This document shows positions 1-11,399 of a DNA stretch of 64,000 bases, piece after piece (position 1 is the first letter of the stretch; each line of letters opens with the position of its first letter). The notes under the pieces are model-generated. The model ran no database searches, had not been told where the DNA came from, and worked only from the letters and a program-made list of their open reading frames with translations. The translations under genes and the position numbers were made by a program. The stretch spans positions 628,982,992-629,046,991 of the forward strand of contig CM062816.1 in the NCBI GenBank assembly GCA_031772625.1. Reading direction: 5' to 3'. The DNA comes from Pinus tabuliformis (lineage: Eukaryota; Streptophyta; Pinopsida; Pinales; Pinaceae).

Positions 1-540
1 ACGTTAAAATTATTTAAAATATATTAATATTAATAATACTTAATATATTAAAATTAATTAATATTAATAATACTTAATATATTAAAATTAATTAATATTA
101 ATAATATTAAAAATCAATATTAATAATTAATACTTAATAATCATTTAATAATTAATAATTAATTAATATTAATAATTGATAATTAATATCAAGACTTAAT
201 AATTAATATTAATAATTAAAATTAAGGCATGTTTAATTTTTATAAATAGTTTAACTAATTAATAGATTTATTAATAGATTTTAATTAATACTCAATAATA
301 ACAATTTATAATAATAGTTAATGATAATAGTATGTGAAATATTTAATTTTAATATATATTAGTATTTAATAAATAGTAATATTAGTATATTGTATTAATA
401 TTAAAATTATTTAAAATATATTAATATTAATAATAATTAATATATTAAAATTTTATTATTAATGATATTTAAAACCAATATTAATAATTAATAATCACTT
501 AATAATTAATAATTAATTAATAATAAATAAATAAATTAAC
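1..540. repeat. AT-rich low-complexity DNA
   Basis: The segment is almost only A and T, built from ATTAATATTAATAATA-like words. The stretch at about 1-120 recurs in similar form at about 400-540, so it is partly a 400-bp tandem duplication. There is no coding potential. Confidence 0.8.
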
Positions 541-912
541 CTATTTGGAGGTGTAGTTAGTTGGATGAGTAAGAAACAATCTGTAGTGCTACTATCAACC
601 ACTCATGCAAGCAAGGAAGCAGTTTGGTTGCAGAGATTGTGTTCAAGTATGAGGTTAGTACAAGAAGCTATAAGGATAGACTGTGACAACCAAAGTGCAA
701 TTTTCTTGGCAAAGAACCCTGCATATCATTCAAAGACAAAGCACATTGATGTTCAGTATCACTTTGTGAGGGATATGATAGAAGACAAAAAGGTGTTGCT
801 AGTAAAGGTGGACACTTTGAAGAACACTGCAAATGCATTGAAAAAATATGTGAGCTCTGAGAAGTTCTCTTGGTGTAGAGAAACAATGGGCATTGCAGGG
901 CTGGATAAATGA
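541..912 (+). pseudogene. Ty1/copia RNase H remnant (3' end of pol)
   Basis: The frame reads GGVVSWMSKKQSVVLLSTT, then HASKEAVWLQRL, a CDNQSAIFLAKNP block and a SKTKHIDVQYHFVRD block. These are the conserved end of copia RNase H, which cuts the RNA strand of the RNA/DNA hybrid during reverse transcription. About eight residues normally found between STT and the following Ala (the EAEYMA block with a catalytic Glu) are missing, so the domain is inactive. Only the last part of the domain survives; upstream DNA is AT-rich and non-coding. The frame ends at a TGA at 910-912, and an LTR-like sequence begins about 50 bp later. The copia assignment is secure. The ATG at 565 is an internal Met, not a start. 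Confidence 0.85.
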
Positions 913-961
913 CTAAGCTCTCTTGTGGTCCCCTGTGGAAAGAAAACAATGAGTGAGAGAA

Positions 962-1427
962 TGTTGGGTTATGTTATTTCTTTCCATGACTAGCCCATGT
1001 AGTTAACTAGTGGTTAGAGGGGGGGGGGTCACAGGGGGTTTGAGGGGTACCCATAACTCCACTTAATGGGGTTCGAGGCAACGCCCCAGAAAATTTTGGT
1101 TTTGGACCCTATGTTAGGTTGGGCAGACCCACCTATGGTTTTGTGCATGATTTTTGCACATGTTTTTTGGACGCGATGGTTTTCAGTCCATGGTTTTGGA
1201 TGCGATGGTTTTCAGTCCATGGTATTGGATGCTTCGGCATGTATAAATATGTATTGTAACATTGAAAGGAAAATATTGAAAAATCAAGCTAGTAGTCTCG
1301 GTTTTGGGATCTAGGGGAAAATCTCTGTGTATATGTGTTTTATGTGTTATTCTCTCATATTGTTTATTTTATGCGTTTTAGAATTCGTATGCAAGTAATT
1401 TCTGTACGTGGTTAAAACCTACATCAA
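962..1427 (+). mobile_element. probable copia 3' LTR
   Basis: The segment starts TGTTGGGTTATG shortly after the RNase H remnant and ends near CCTACA, where a different copia frame begins abruptly. A TATAAATA box lies near 1241, as expected for an LTR promoter. A 27-bp direct duplication, GCGATGGTTTTCAGTCCATGG plus flank, lies at about 1173-1226, and a run of G is at 1019-1028. The right edge is uncertain by a few bases, and no 5' partner is visible. Confidence 0.5.
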
Positions 1428-2249
1428 CATCCAAAGTCCATATTCCTTTCTCAAAAGAAGTACATTGGAGATCTATTGAATAGGTTTAGCATGACAGAAT
1501 GCAATCCTCTTACTACTCCAATGGAACTAAACTTAAAGCTCACATCCATTGAAGGAAAAGAATTTGAGGATGCAACAAAGTATAGACAGCTTGTAGGAAG
1601 TCTCAACTACCTAACTACTACCAGACTGAACATTTCATTTGCTGTTGGAATCCTCTCCAAGTTTATGCAAAAGCCTTGTGAGGGACATTGGTTTGCTGCA
1701 AAAAGAGTTCTAAGGTACTTGAAGGGAACTCAAGACTTTGGAATCAAGTATACACACGTGGACGACTTTAGCTTGATTGGATACTCTGATTTAGACTTCG
1801 ATGGAGACAAAGAAACTGGGGTATCTACCTCAAGTTATGCTATGAGTCTTGGATCAGGTGCTGTCTCCTAGGGATCACACAAACAATCAGTTCCAGCAGA
1901 TTCCACAACAGAAGCAAAATATGTGGCAGCAACTGAGGCAACAAAAGAAATTGTGTGGCTTAGGAAAATTATTGAATATTTGCAGGTAAAACAAGAACAA
2001 TCGACTCCACTCATGATTGACAATACCTCAGCAATGCAATTGGCCAAGAACCCAAAGTTCCATGATCGAATGAAGCACATCAATACTAAATATCATCTGA
2101 TTCGACATCATGTTGTGGCCAAAACAATCCATCTCCACCATTGTTCCACTAATGAGCAAATTGTAGACATCTTCATCAAAGCGCTTAGAAGAGAAAAGCT
2201 TGAACGATTTAGAACGATGCTTGGACTCACCAACATCCCTTCAGATTAA
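1428..2249 (+). pseudogene. Ty1/copia pol fragment: end of reverse transcriptase plus RNase H
   Basis: One continuous frame runs from FLSQKKYIGDLLNRFSM (end of the RT region), through RQLVGSLNYLTTTRLNISFAV, RVLRYLKGTQDFGIKY and GYSDLDFDGDKETGVSTSSY, to IDNTSAMQLAKNPKFHDRMK and the usual C-terminal block. These are the RT connection and the complete copia RNase H. A single in-frame TAG at 1869-1871 replaces the Trp of the conserved AVSW motif; otherwise the frame is open to the TAA at 2248. The catalytic part of RT and all upstream domains are absent, cut off by the LTR at 962-1427. This copy is much less decayed than most others in the window. Confidence 0.9.
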
Positions 2250-2440
2250 GGGGGGGAATGTTGACACCTAATCATCAGGATTGGGTGAATAAGTGTAACT
2301 GATGTAAATAAATAATAAGAAATATGAATAGTCACCGGGAGATGAAATGAACAATCTCTCCCTCATGTATATAATTAAGACCAACCTGAATGAAAATAGT
2401 AAATTGATTTGGAGGAGTTACTACCTGGTATGACACAAAT
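2248..2440 (+). mobile_element. polypurine tract and start of a copia 3' LTR (truncated)
   Basis: The pol stop codon is followed directly by AAGGGGGGGAA, a polypurine tract that primes plus-strand synthesis, and then TGTTGACACC, a typical LTR start at 2259. LTR-like sequence cannot be followed beyond about 2440, where a different tandem repeat begins. Confidence 0.6.
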
Positions 2441-4340
2441 AAATGCACACTAGGAACTGTAATTACTTGATAGTGATATAATGATCATTCCATCCTATGG
2501 GTTTGTGAATTTGTATCTCATTCTTGTGGTGTAACAATGCCCTATCAACCCTCAGTCTTGTGGTGTAAGAGTTCCGCAATGGGCTTCAAGATTATGGCAT
2601 AACAGTGCCGTAAGGGGCCTCAATTCTTAGTTATGACAACATCCTCTTTGGGCATTCTTATCTGTGATATGAGAAAAAATATGACAAAAATATAGAGTTA
2701 TGTTGAGCCCTATGAGAAAGACATCATGACAAACCTATGCCATATATATCATGACAAATCTATGATAGAGATATAATGACAAAGCTATTATTGTTGTTGC
2801 ATTTTTATTTATATTTTTCTTTCTATATAATTTCTTAGGATGATATGGGGTGAATGCAATGTGAAAATCTTGAAAATGTTTTAAAATGCATTTATCTACA
2901 ACATAGACTTCTAGCCATAAAAAAATTAACACTCACTGCCCTATTAGCTAGTAAATATATAAAAATGTGTAAAATAATAAAATAAACAATCTACAATTTG
3001 AAGCAATAAGATTGGCCAAGGAATGAAGCCTTGGCATGCATTTTAGTGAAGCAAGGAAATTTTGGCGCGCTAAACAAAAATGCATGCCAAACCTTCATTT
3101 CAAGGCCAAATTGAATGATTCTACTTGGAGAGTATTTTTTTACATATAAGTAACATTAATACAACTAAATTTTTTCACTTTTCACATATATATTTATGTT
3201 GTTCAAGAATACTTGAAATGACATGGATGTCATAGGGTAAAAGGGAGGGTTTGTGTTCCTCGAATAAATGCACACTAGGACTTGTAACCAATTGGCAGTG
3301 ATATAATGATTGTTCCATCCTATGGGTATGCGAAATCGTACTGCGTCAGTCTTGTGGTGTAACAATACCTAATGGGCCTCAGTATTGTGGTGTGACATCT
3401 ACGTAATGGGCCTTAGTTCTTGTGTATGACAATTGCCTCTTTGAACCTTGTTATCTTTGATATGAGAAAATATTATGACAGGGATATGAAGGAGATATTC
3501 TTAGCACTATGATAGAGATATCATGACGAACTTATGATTTTTCCATTGCATTGTTATTGCTAATGTTCTTTTTACATAATTTCATATGATGATATGGGGT
3601 GAATGCAATGTGAAAATGTTAAAAAAGTTTTAAAATGCTACTATTTACTACAAATAATTCTAGCCCTAAGAAAATTAACAATATTACTACTCTACTGGTT
3701 AGTAAATATATAACAATGTAAAAAAGTGTAAAATAGTAAAATAAACAATCTACAATTTGAATCAATCAAATTGGCCAAGAAATGAATCTTGAGCGTGCAT
3801 TTTAGTGAAGCAAGACAATTTTGGCATGCTACACAAAAATGCACGCCCAACCTTCATTTCAAGTCCAAATTGAACGATTATACTTGGAGAGTATTTTTTT
3901 ACTCATAAGTAACATTAATACAATTAAATACTTTTGAATTTTCACATATATATTTATGTTGTTCGAGAATACTCGAAATGACATAGATTTCATAGGGTAG
4001 AACGTAGATTTTGTGTGCCTCAAATAAATGCACACCAGGACCTATGGGTCTGCGAAATTGTACCTCAGCCTTTTGGTGTAATATCGCTCTAATGGGCCCC
4101 AACCTTGTGGTGTAATAACTACCTAATGGGCCTCATTTATTGGGTATGACATCGACCTATTTCAACGTTCTTATCTATGATATGAGAAAAAATCATGACA
4201 AAGATATGGAAGAGATATGTTGATACCTACAATAGAGATATGAAGGAGATATGCTGGGCCCAACCTTCATTTTAAGGCCAAATTGAGTGATTCTACTTGG
4301 AGAGTATTTTTTGCTCATAACATTAATAAATTAAATATTT
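2440..4340 (+). repeat. three tandem copies of a 0.75-0.82-kb AT-rich repeat (repeat B)
   Basis: Copies start near 2440, 3263 and 4020. Each begins AATAAATGCACACTAGGA or similar, continues with TCTTGTGGTGTAACAAT and GATATGAGAAAA words, and ends with CTACTTGGAGAGTATTTTTT followed by AACATTAATA. The third copy is shortened by an internal deletion. The copies have clearly diverged, so the array is old. An inverted partial copy lies at 9320-9550. There is no convincing coding frame. Confidence 0.75.
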
Positions 4341-4359
4341 ATAATTTTTCATAATACAC

Positions 4360-4460
4360 ATTGAGAATGGAAGTTGACAATGCACACTAAGGATGGAAGT
4401 TGAGGGTGCAAGCTGAGGATGCACGTGGAGGATGGAAGTTCAGGATGCACATCGAGGATG
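4360..4460 (+). repeat. short minisatellite
   Basis: GAGGATGGAAGTTGAGG-like and GAGGATGCAC-like words repeat about seven times with variation. It lies at the right edge of the third repeat-B copy. Confidence 0.55.
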
Positions 4461-4579
4461 CCAACAAACTAGATTTTTAGACATTCATATGAATAATAAA
4501 CTTTATAGTATAAACTTCACATATAATAATATTTGTGTTTTAACTTTTATATAATAATCTTTATAATCAACAATCAATC

Positions 4580-5400
4580 GATAAAGAGTGCAATTTTAAC
4601 AATTTTTACAATGCGAGACATTTGGGGTAAAATGCAAGCCATAAACATATAAATGCATGAAAATATTGCACGATCATGTTTGAATGAATAATTTATTTAC
4701 ACTTGTGCATAATCTGTAAGTATCTTAGTCAAAATAATAAACTGATGACTTAAGTTATTGAATTATTTTGTCAAGAACATAATGCAAATGTACAAAACTT
4801 GGCTTAGAAAAATGTCCGCAAAACACTGTACAGATATTATTATTTGAAAATAATCCCATGTGACTGAACATAGATGTGTTTGTAACAAAAACCTCTTTCA
4901 CATTCCTCAAATGTTGTTTCTGTTTCTCGCAATTAATTTGACAAAATGGAAAATTTTCAGTTTTAAGCCTAGTTTTACCTAGCTCAAAAGAATGTCCACC
5001 ATACCCTCATTCTTCCTTCTTTCTATTTTATTTCAATTGGAAATGGTGTGTTTTACTATTTTCCACTTCACCACACACTTGGTTTTTCAATCTGGGATAA
5101 AAATGAGTATGTTGAGCAAACACAACTAAGGGTTGTCATGTATTCATGAGATGCCCACTTAGTTTAATGAAAATGCAAGCCAACCCTGTTACGAAATGAC
5201 TATAGTAAATGGGTTTGGGGATGAGATAGGTGCACATATTGGGAAAGAACATTCCTCTATTGGATTTTTATAACCTTCCTTCATAGGCTCACAACAGATG
5301 TATGAAAAATGCACTTTTAACAATTCTTACTATGATGGGAATTTGGTTTAAAATGCAAGCCATAAACATACAAATACAATCAAAGAATGTAAACATAGTT
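4580..5400 (+). repeat. repeat A, first copy, with a duplicated left edge
   Basis: About 4667-5100 matches 8562-8970 in the same orientation through many shared blocks, for example CACATTCCTCA, AATGTCCACCATACCCTCAT and TACTATTTTCCA. The left edge (4581-4665, with AATGCAAGCCATAAACATA) recurs at 5310-5385, so this copy is flanked by its own short direct repeat. It is non-coding. Confidence 0.65.
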
Positions 5401-5439
5401 ATCAATCAAACGAGAAGTTTAGGAATCACCCGTTTTTTG

Positions 5440-5800
5440 AGGTAGAAAAAAATCATACGATTTTGAAAAGCGCTGATTCAGAATACACATTTTTCTTAGA
5501 GAAAATTTTTGACACTTTAAATTTTCTTATTTATTAGCTACGCACATTTTTTAGAATGTTAGTGATTTTCATGTTGATTTTAAAAAGTACTGATGTAGCA
5601 TCAACCCCTTTTTTTAGAGGGCTTATTTTTTCCATTTTAAATTTTCTAATGTTTTAAGTGTGGATAATTTTTTTTAATTGTTGGTGATTTTCATGCAAAT
5701 TTTGAAAAGCATCAATAGATTTTTTTTTGAAGGCATATTTTTGACAGTTTAAATATTCTTATGTCCTAGGTATGCACACTTTTTTTAGATTTTGATTATT
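5440..5800 (+). repeat. about three tandem units of ~120 bp
   Basis: Units begin GATTTTGAAAAGCGCTGAT, GATTTTAAAAAGTACTGAT and AATTTTGAAAAGCATCAAT at about 5459, 5576 and 5698. Each contains TTTAAATTTTCTTAT and a GCACA-TTTTTTAGA block. The sequence is T-rich. Confidence 0.6.
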
Positions 5801-5939
5801 TAACCATTTTTCAAGTTGTCTTATTCCTCTTCTTGTTTTCCATTGTAAGATGTTTATTTTTTAAAGGTTTTCCAAACATGTGTTTTTTGTTTTTCTTTGC
5901 AATGTTTTTTTATAATGAAATTTTTGATTTTTTTTTGCA

Positions 5940-6560
5940 AAACTTAAAAAAATAATAGCATCAATATTTCAAGGTTAGGATTTTTTTTTAATTAATGTAT
6001 TGTAATTAATACTTCAATACACATAAAAGAATTTTCACTAAAATATAATAATTTTAAACACTCGACAAAAAATAGACATTTTGCATATAGATACAATTAA
6101 AAAAATATGTACTTCACTACCTTTTCTCTAAAAATAACATGTTAAATAAAAAATTTTAATGAAAAAAATTGAATAAAATAATTGAAAATTGAAAATTTTA
6201 TGAATTTTGTATTCAAAGATAGTGACATTTTTTTTTAATCCAAAAAAACATAATTCAGATAAAATTTTAAGAATAAATAACAAAAAAAAAGTCAAAATAA
6301 AGTAAACATAGAATAAAAAAAAATTCCTTAAAAATAAAAATTAGAAACATAGAAAATTATTAAAAAAATCACTGGAAAAAAAACATTAAAAAATCATTAA
6401 AACAATTTTTTTTTTAAGAAAAAAACATTAAAAAAAATTGAAAATAAAATAAAATAAAGAAATAAAGAAATAAAAAAACAAATTAAAAAAAACTTTGAAA
6501 ATAATAATTAAAATAAAATTTAAAAAAATTGAAAAAACATTTAACATTTTTTTTAAATCA
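5940..6560. repeat. A-rich arm of the composite repeat
   Basis: This strand is strongly enriched in A, with many AAAAAATTGAAAATAAAAT-like words. It abuts the GC-rich core and mirrors the T-rich arm on the other side. No gene is visible. Confidence 0.6.
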
Positions 6561-7012
6561 ACGTCATGCATGTGGGGTGGAGGGAGAGTGGGGGGCAGCT
6601 GCACATAGCTCTCTGCCTAAACTCTCTGCCACGTGGGCCCTGGGCGGGCCAGGTCGATTCGAGAATAGACATGGCCTACTTCGGGCCCGCGAGGACTCGG
6701 GCCTGGGTGGGGGGAGGGGCGAGCTGCACACAACTCCTCACTCACTCAGGTCCGAGGCCTTGCAAGTCAATCACGGAATCAAACTGGCCTGCCTAAGGTC
6801 TACAAGGCCTAGGGCTTGGGTAGACAGGGAGCTACATGTAGCTCCTTGCCCACCATGACCCGAGGCCCCACAGACCCTAGGTGGGCAAGGAGGTCCACGC
6901 AACTCGCCACCCACCTAGGGTGATTCCCGCAATCAACCTATCTCACCCAAGGTCCACGAGGTCCCGAGCCTAGGCGGAAGGGGAGGTACGTGCAACTCCC
7001 TGCTCGAAGGAC
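6561..7012. repeat. GC-rich island of degenerate repeats inside AT-rich DNA
   Basis: The base composition changes sharply to G/C. Degenerate units of roughly 100 bp contain a G-rich word, CTGCA/CTACATG-CAACTC, then CACCCA-type and GAGGCC words. A perfect 18-bp palindrome, GGAGCTACATGTAGCTCC, lies at 6828-6845, followed by the inverted pair CTCCTTGCCCACC and GGTGGGCAAGGAGG. Frames are open on the plus strand only because the segment is short and GC-rich; no protein family is recognisable. It is probably the core of a repeat element, not a gene. Confidence 0.6.
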
Positions 7013-7014
7013 TT

Positions 7015-7060
<46 letters not shown>

Positions 7061-7122
7061 TTTCTTTTTTATTTTTAAATTTCTATAATTCTAATTTTTT
7101 TAATGTTTGTTTTAATTATATC

Positions 7123-7153
<31 letters not shown>

Positions 7154-7361
7154 TTATTGTGATTAATTTTTTATGTTTCTTACTTTTTTTTTTTTAATTA
7201 TCCCATCAATATCGTTTTTTAAATTTTATTTATTTATTTTATTTGATAAGTTAATTTTGTCTTTTTTGTTTTGTTTTGCTTTGTTTTTTGTTGTTGTTGT
7301 CTTTTATACATATATTTTTTGATATATGATTTTTTTGTCATGTTTCTTAATTTCCTTTATC

Positions 7362-7412
<51 letters not shown>

Positions 7413-7610
7413 TTCTTATTATTTTTTCAACTTTTTTGTGTTTTTTTTGTTTGTTTTAGTTTTAATTTTTTTTTTTCAATGTTTTAATTTTGTTTTCTTT
7501 GATATTTTTCATTTTTTTTTTTAATTTTTAATTTTTAATTAATTAATTAATTTTTTTTTTTTTTTAATTTTTTATTTTTTAATTTTTTATTTTTTTTTTC
7601 CTGTAGGGTT
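7013..7610. repeat. T-rich arm with three (TA)n microsatellites
   Basis: Runs of TA lie at about 7017-7060, 7120-7147 and 7367-7410, set in almost pure T-rich sequence. It is the counterpart of the A-rich arm on the other side of the GC-rich core. Confidence 0.75.
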
Positions 7611-7639
7611 TGTGTCGATTATCGACTAGCAACCCGATC

Positions 7640-8310
7640 CCATTATGTGTCAATTTGATAGTTGATTTTAATTTTTCATTATAGTGGATCGAGTCCGCCC
7701 CCACAATGTGTTAATTTCATGGCTGGGCTTTAAGTTTTCAATATAATGGGTCAAGTTTGCCTACTACCTATCAGTTTGATGGTTGATTTTTAAATTTTTG
7801 TTGCAATGTGTCAAATTGTCTTAGGTTAAGAATTTAAAATCAATATACTTTTAGCTTTTAAAAAATAAATTACTCTTGGTATAATGACTCTTTCATTCGA
7901 GTGTTTATTTCTAAAGATTTTTTAGTCATAAATTTTTTCCATAATGTCATCGTTGAAATATATTGAAAACTTAAGGTTTTTCTAAGTCAGGATATTTTTT
8001 TTTAATGTTATGGTTCAAAACAGTTATAAGTATTTTTTCTTTAAAACCATGGCTTAAAATTGTTGGAATTTTAAGGCTTTTCATTGACATGATATTTTAT
8101 CTTTAAGGCCATGCTTGAAAATCGTTGGAATTTTAAAGCTTTCCAGAGACATGATATTTTATCTTTAATGCCATGTGTGAAAAACGTTGAAATTTTAAGA
8201 CTTTTTAGAGACATGATATTTTATCGTTAATACCATGCCTGATAATCATTGGAATTTTAATGTTTTTTAAGAGTCATGATATTTTATCTTTAATGCAATT
8301 ATTAAAAAAT
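7640..8310 (+). repeat. ~62-bp tandem repeats (about 10-11 units in two subtypes)
   Basis: Subtype 1 has ATGTGTCAATTT-like starts at 7645, 7706 and about 7768. Subtype 2 has GACATGATATTTTATCTTTA at 8086, 8148, 8210 and about 8273. Spacing is 61-63 bp throughout. Units are diverged and non-coding. Confidence 0.7.
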
Positions 8311-8510
8311 GTTGAAAATTTACCACCAAAAAAAGAAGACATTATTCCAACATCAACACTTTCCATTTTCAGTGTGTTTTTGCACAAAAGAATTTGGGTT
8401 TTATTCGATTTTACTTCCATTTTTAAAAAATGTTGAAAATTTACACTGCAAAAAAAAGAAGTTATTCCAACATCAATACTTTTCGTTTTTAGGCTGTTTT
8501 TTCATGTTTT
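8306..8510 (+). repeat. ~120-bp tandem duplication
   Basis: AATGTTGAAAATTTAC followed by an A-rich run and GTTATTCCAACATCAA occurs near 8308 and again near 8429. Two units continue the tandem architecture of the preceding array. Confidence 0.6.
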
Positions 8511-8559
8511 TTGGGGATTTTTTTGGCTAGAGTTCTCGTTCGATCGGTAACTTTGTTTA

Positions 8560-8975
8560 TACGATCATATTTGAATGGATGATTTATTTACAGTTGTGCA
8601 CAATTCGTAATTCTCTTGGTTAAAATTCAAAACTAGTGACTTAAGTTCTTGAATTGTTCTATCAAGAACAAAGTGCAAATGTACAAAAATGGGCTTATAA
8701 AAATGTCCACCGAAGACTGTACATATGTAATTAATTGGAAATAATACCATGGGGATGAATACACATGCATTTTGTGACAATAACATCTTTCACATTCCTC
8801 ATATTATGTGTAAGTTTCTTGCAATAAATTTGAAAAAATGACAATTTATCAGTTTTTAAACCAATTCTAAATAGCTCAAAAAAATGCCCACTATACCCTC
8901 ATTATTCCTTGTTTCTGAGTGATTTTAGTTGAAAATGGCGTATTCTACTATTTTCCATGTCACTATATACCTGAT
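8560..8975 (+). repeat. repeat A, second copy
   Basis: This is a direct, diverged copy of 4667-5100 (see there), 3.9 kb away. The short frame on the minus strand inside it is not conserved in the first copy, so it is not a gene. About 8976-9320 holds unclassified AT-rich sequence. Confidence 0.65.
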
Positions 8976-9319
8976 TTGAATGAATACTTTAATTTCACTT
9001 GTCAATGTTTAAAATTTAAAAAGAACATGTTACAAAACAAAAAGTGGCTGACTTTGTTATCTGGATGGAGAACGCGATATCAATAATCGACCTTCAATAA
9101 GTTATTTAGATATTATTTTGTTTATATTTCGATTTGAATTTCTTGCAACATAGATTATAGGAAACATACCCTTTTTTCCATACTTAGCTAATGAAAAATG
9201 TTGTACATTCTAATTGTAAAATTGGTTGGAAGATGGTTGGAACTTGATAGGATAAATGACATCCTCCTAGGGTAAATGGTGGAATGTTTCCCACCATATC
9301 GATGGAACGATAAAAAATT

Positions 9320-9550
9320 AAAAATATTTAATTTCATTAATGTTACCTATGATTAAAAAAATACTCTCCAATTTGAATCATTCAATTTTTCCTTGAAATG
9401 AACTTTGGGTGTGTATTTTTGTGAAGCGGGGAAAAATTGCCTTACTTCACTAAAATGCACACCCCGACTTCATTTATTGGCCAATCTGTTTGATTCAAAT
9501 TGTAGACTATTTATTTAATTATTTTACACACTTTTGAATTATTATATGTT
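9320..9550 (-). repeat. inverted partial copy of repeat B
   Basis: Read on the minus strand, this segment matches the 3' third of the repeat-B units. The shared order is TCTACAATTTGA, GATTGGCCAA, GCATTTTAGTGAAG, CATTTCAAGG, then GGAGAGTATTTTTTTA and GTAACATTAAT. It is the only inverted member of the family here and closes the 2.4-9.5-kb composite block. Confidence 0.65.
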
Positions 9551-9699
9551 TACTTTGACCCCTAAATAATTATGCTTCAAATTCCATACAACATTCCAAA
9601 CTTTGCTTCAACTTGGATTATGTCAAAGCTATGTATAGGTTTTGATTCAACTTGTTGTTGGGCAGAAAAATTCTCCTTTTAATTCATAGAAATAGTTCC

Positions 9700-10400
9700 A
9701 ACTCTTCATATTAATTATCAATATGGATTGGTTTTGTTATTGCAAGGCTATTGCACAAAATATATGTAAGGGAAAATGATTAATCATTCTAATGAATGTG
9801 AAACTCAATCATTGTAATCACACTCTCAACAAATCAACATTGGCTATTACACTCTCAAAACTTTTTCACATTCTCAAGAAATAAACACACAATGCAGAAT
9901 AAAACCACTTTGTCACACTGTAACTCTTACTCAGAAAAGAAGAGCACTCCTGGAAACAGTTATCTCAACAAATGTTGAAACACACATTCAAATGAAATTA
10001 ACACACCATCAAACTATAACAAGAATTAAATAAATTTCACACTAACTATCGGGTGAAACAATTGTTCCTTTAATTAGAGCAACATGTGCACTCTCAAATT
10101 AATTATCAATCCAGATAGGCTTAAATTTAAAGGCTATCACACAACGTCTATGCAAGGGAAATGATAACTAACATAATGAATCTCAAATCAAAATCGTTGC
10201 AAAACTCATTCTCAATAAACATTCAAGCTACTACACTCTTCAACATAATCAGAAAAGAGTCACATGGTCACACAATAAATCACTCTGTTATACAACCAAT
10301 CTCATCCATAAACATCATTCCTAGAACCCTTGATCACCCAATCAAATGTTGAACACACACCCAATCTGTAACCAGAAAGTAAATAACTCGCTGCTAAACT
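9700..10400. repeat. ~390-bp tandem duplication
   Basis: ATTAATTATCAATATGGATT at about 9710 and ATTAATTATCAATCCAGATA at about 10098 begin two diverged copies. Both continue with AAGGCTAT-CACA, TGCAAGGGAAATGAT, ACACTCT and TGTTGAACACACA words. This is probably an old duplicated LTR segment; no coding frame is conserved. Confidence 0.55.
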
Positions 10401-11399
10401 AAGAAGGACCGATCCAAGACTTATGATGTCACACCATTAAAAAACTATTTTGTAATCAATAACCAATAAATAAAATTGATAGTAAGAGCAATCACATAAC
10501 TAGGCATAATTAATACAAATAATTACTGCATTCTATTTAACCAGTGATCCCTAATAAGAAGGAGGACCCTTCCTCCTTAGCAGGGTTGGTGCACTTAAAA
10601 GTGCACAGACTATTAAGAAAAAGATATGATGCCACAAGGTTGAGATTCACATTGATAAAACATCAAGATTATAGAGCCTAGTTCTTCTCCCATCCTTCCA
10701 ATCCTATCTATTTGATTTATTTTTTTCCCTCGCGGGAAGAAAACTCTCTTCTTTATAATTTTCGAATACAACCAGAAGATCATCATTAGAATATTTCGAT
10801 TCTCATGTGATATTAAAATAAAAATTTAATTTAATAGTTCATACAACAATTTCCATGATAGGGGTAAAGTTGTAACAACTTTCCTTTAATTACACTATCT
10901 TTATAGAAAATCTTAACTAAATGATCTATATGCTCCATGAATATATCCCAGTAGTCGAATTAAATTTGACTTAATGAACTCCAAATTCAGTCCATGTGAG
11001 AAAAATACAACATGCACAAGGAAAATTGTTCATGTATCAAAAACATTTCTTAGAGCATTTATCCAAATTAATAAAGGAAACTGAGAAGTGTAATCCTGTA
11101 ACAACAACTTCAAGAGACCACTTAAACTGAAACAACCCATATTATCATTTTTTATAATAAAAATCACCTAAGATAATAGTTCCAATGCAAAATTATAAGC
11201 AAAATTAGACTAGGAAGGTGACATTCACAAATGGACATACTTAGAAGGTTGTTACAATGGTAAAATGTGGTCTTCTTGGTCAAAAAGGGAGAAAAGAATA
11301 AGAAAGTGAATGCAAAAGGGTAACAATTCCATGGCTCAACATCTCTCCCTAGCTTAAGCATGTGCATGTCCTCGTGTAGACCCTTGTGACTAGTTCCTA
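10401..11399. other. intergenic DNA without a recognisable gene
   Basis: The stretch is AT-rich. The only structure seen is a pair of neighbouring short inverted repeats: AAGGAGGACCCTTCCTCCTT at 10559-10578 and GTGCACTTAAAAGTGCAC at 10589-10606. Nothing else is supported. Confidence 0.5.

Noticed and set aside
6529..6858. GC-rich 109-codon plus-strand frame as a gene
   Set aside because: Two overlapping frames are equally open, the peptide has no motif, and the DNA is made of degenerate repeats with palindromes.
7271..7459. Hydrophobic frame with an (IY)n run as a membrane protein
   Set aside because: It is a translation of T-rich DNA and a (TA)n microsatellite.
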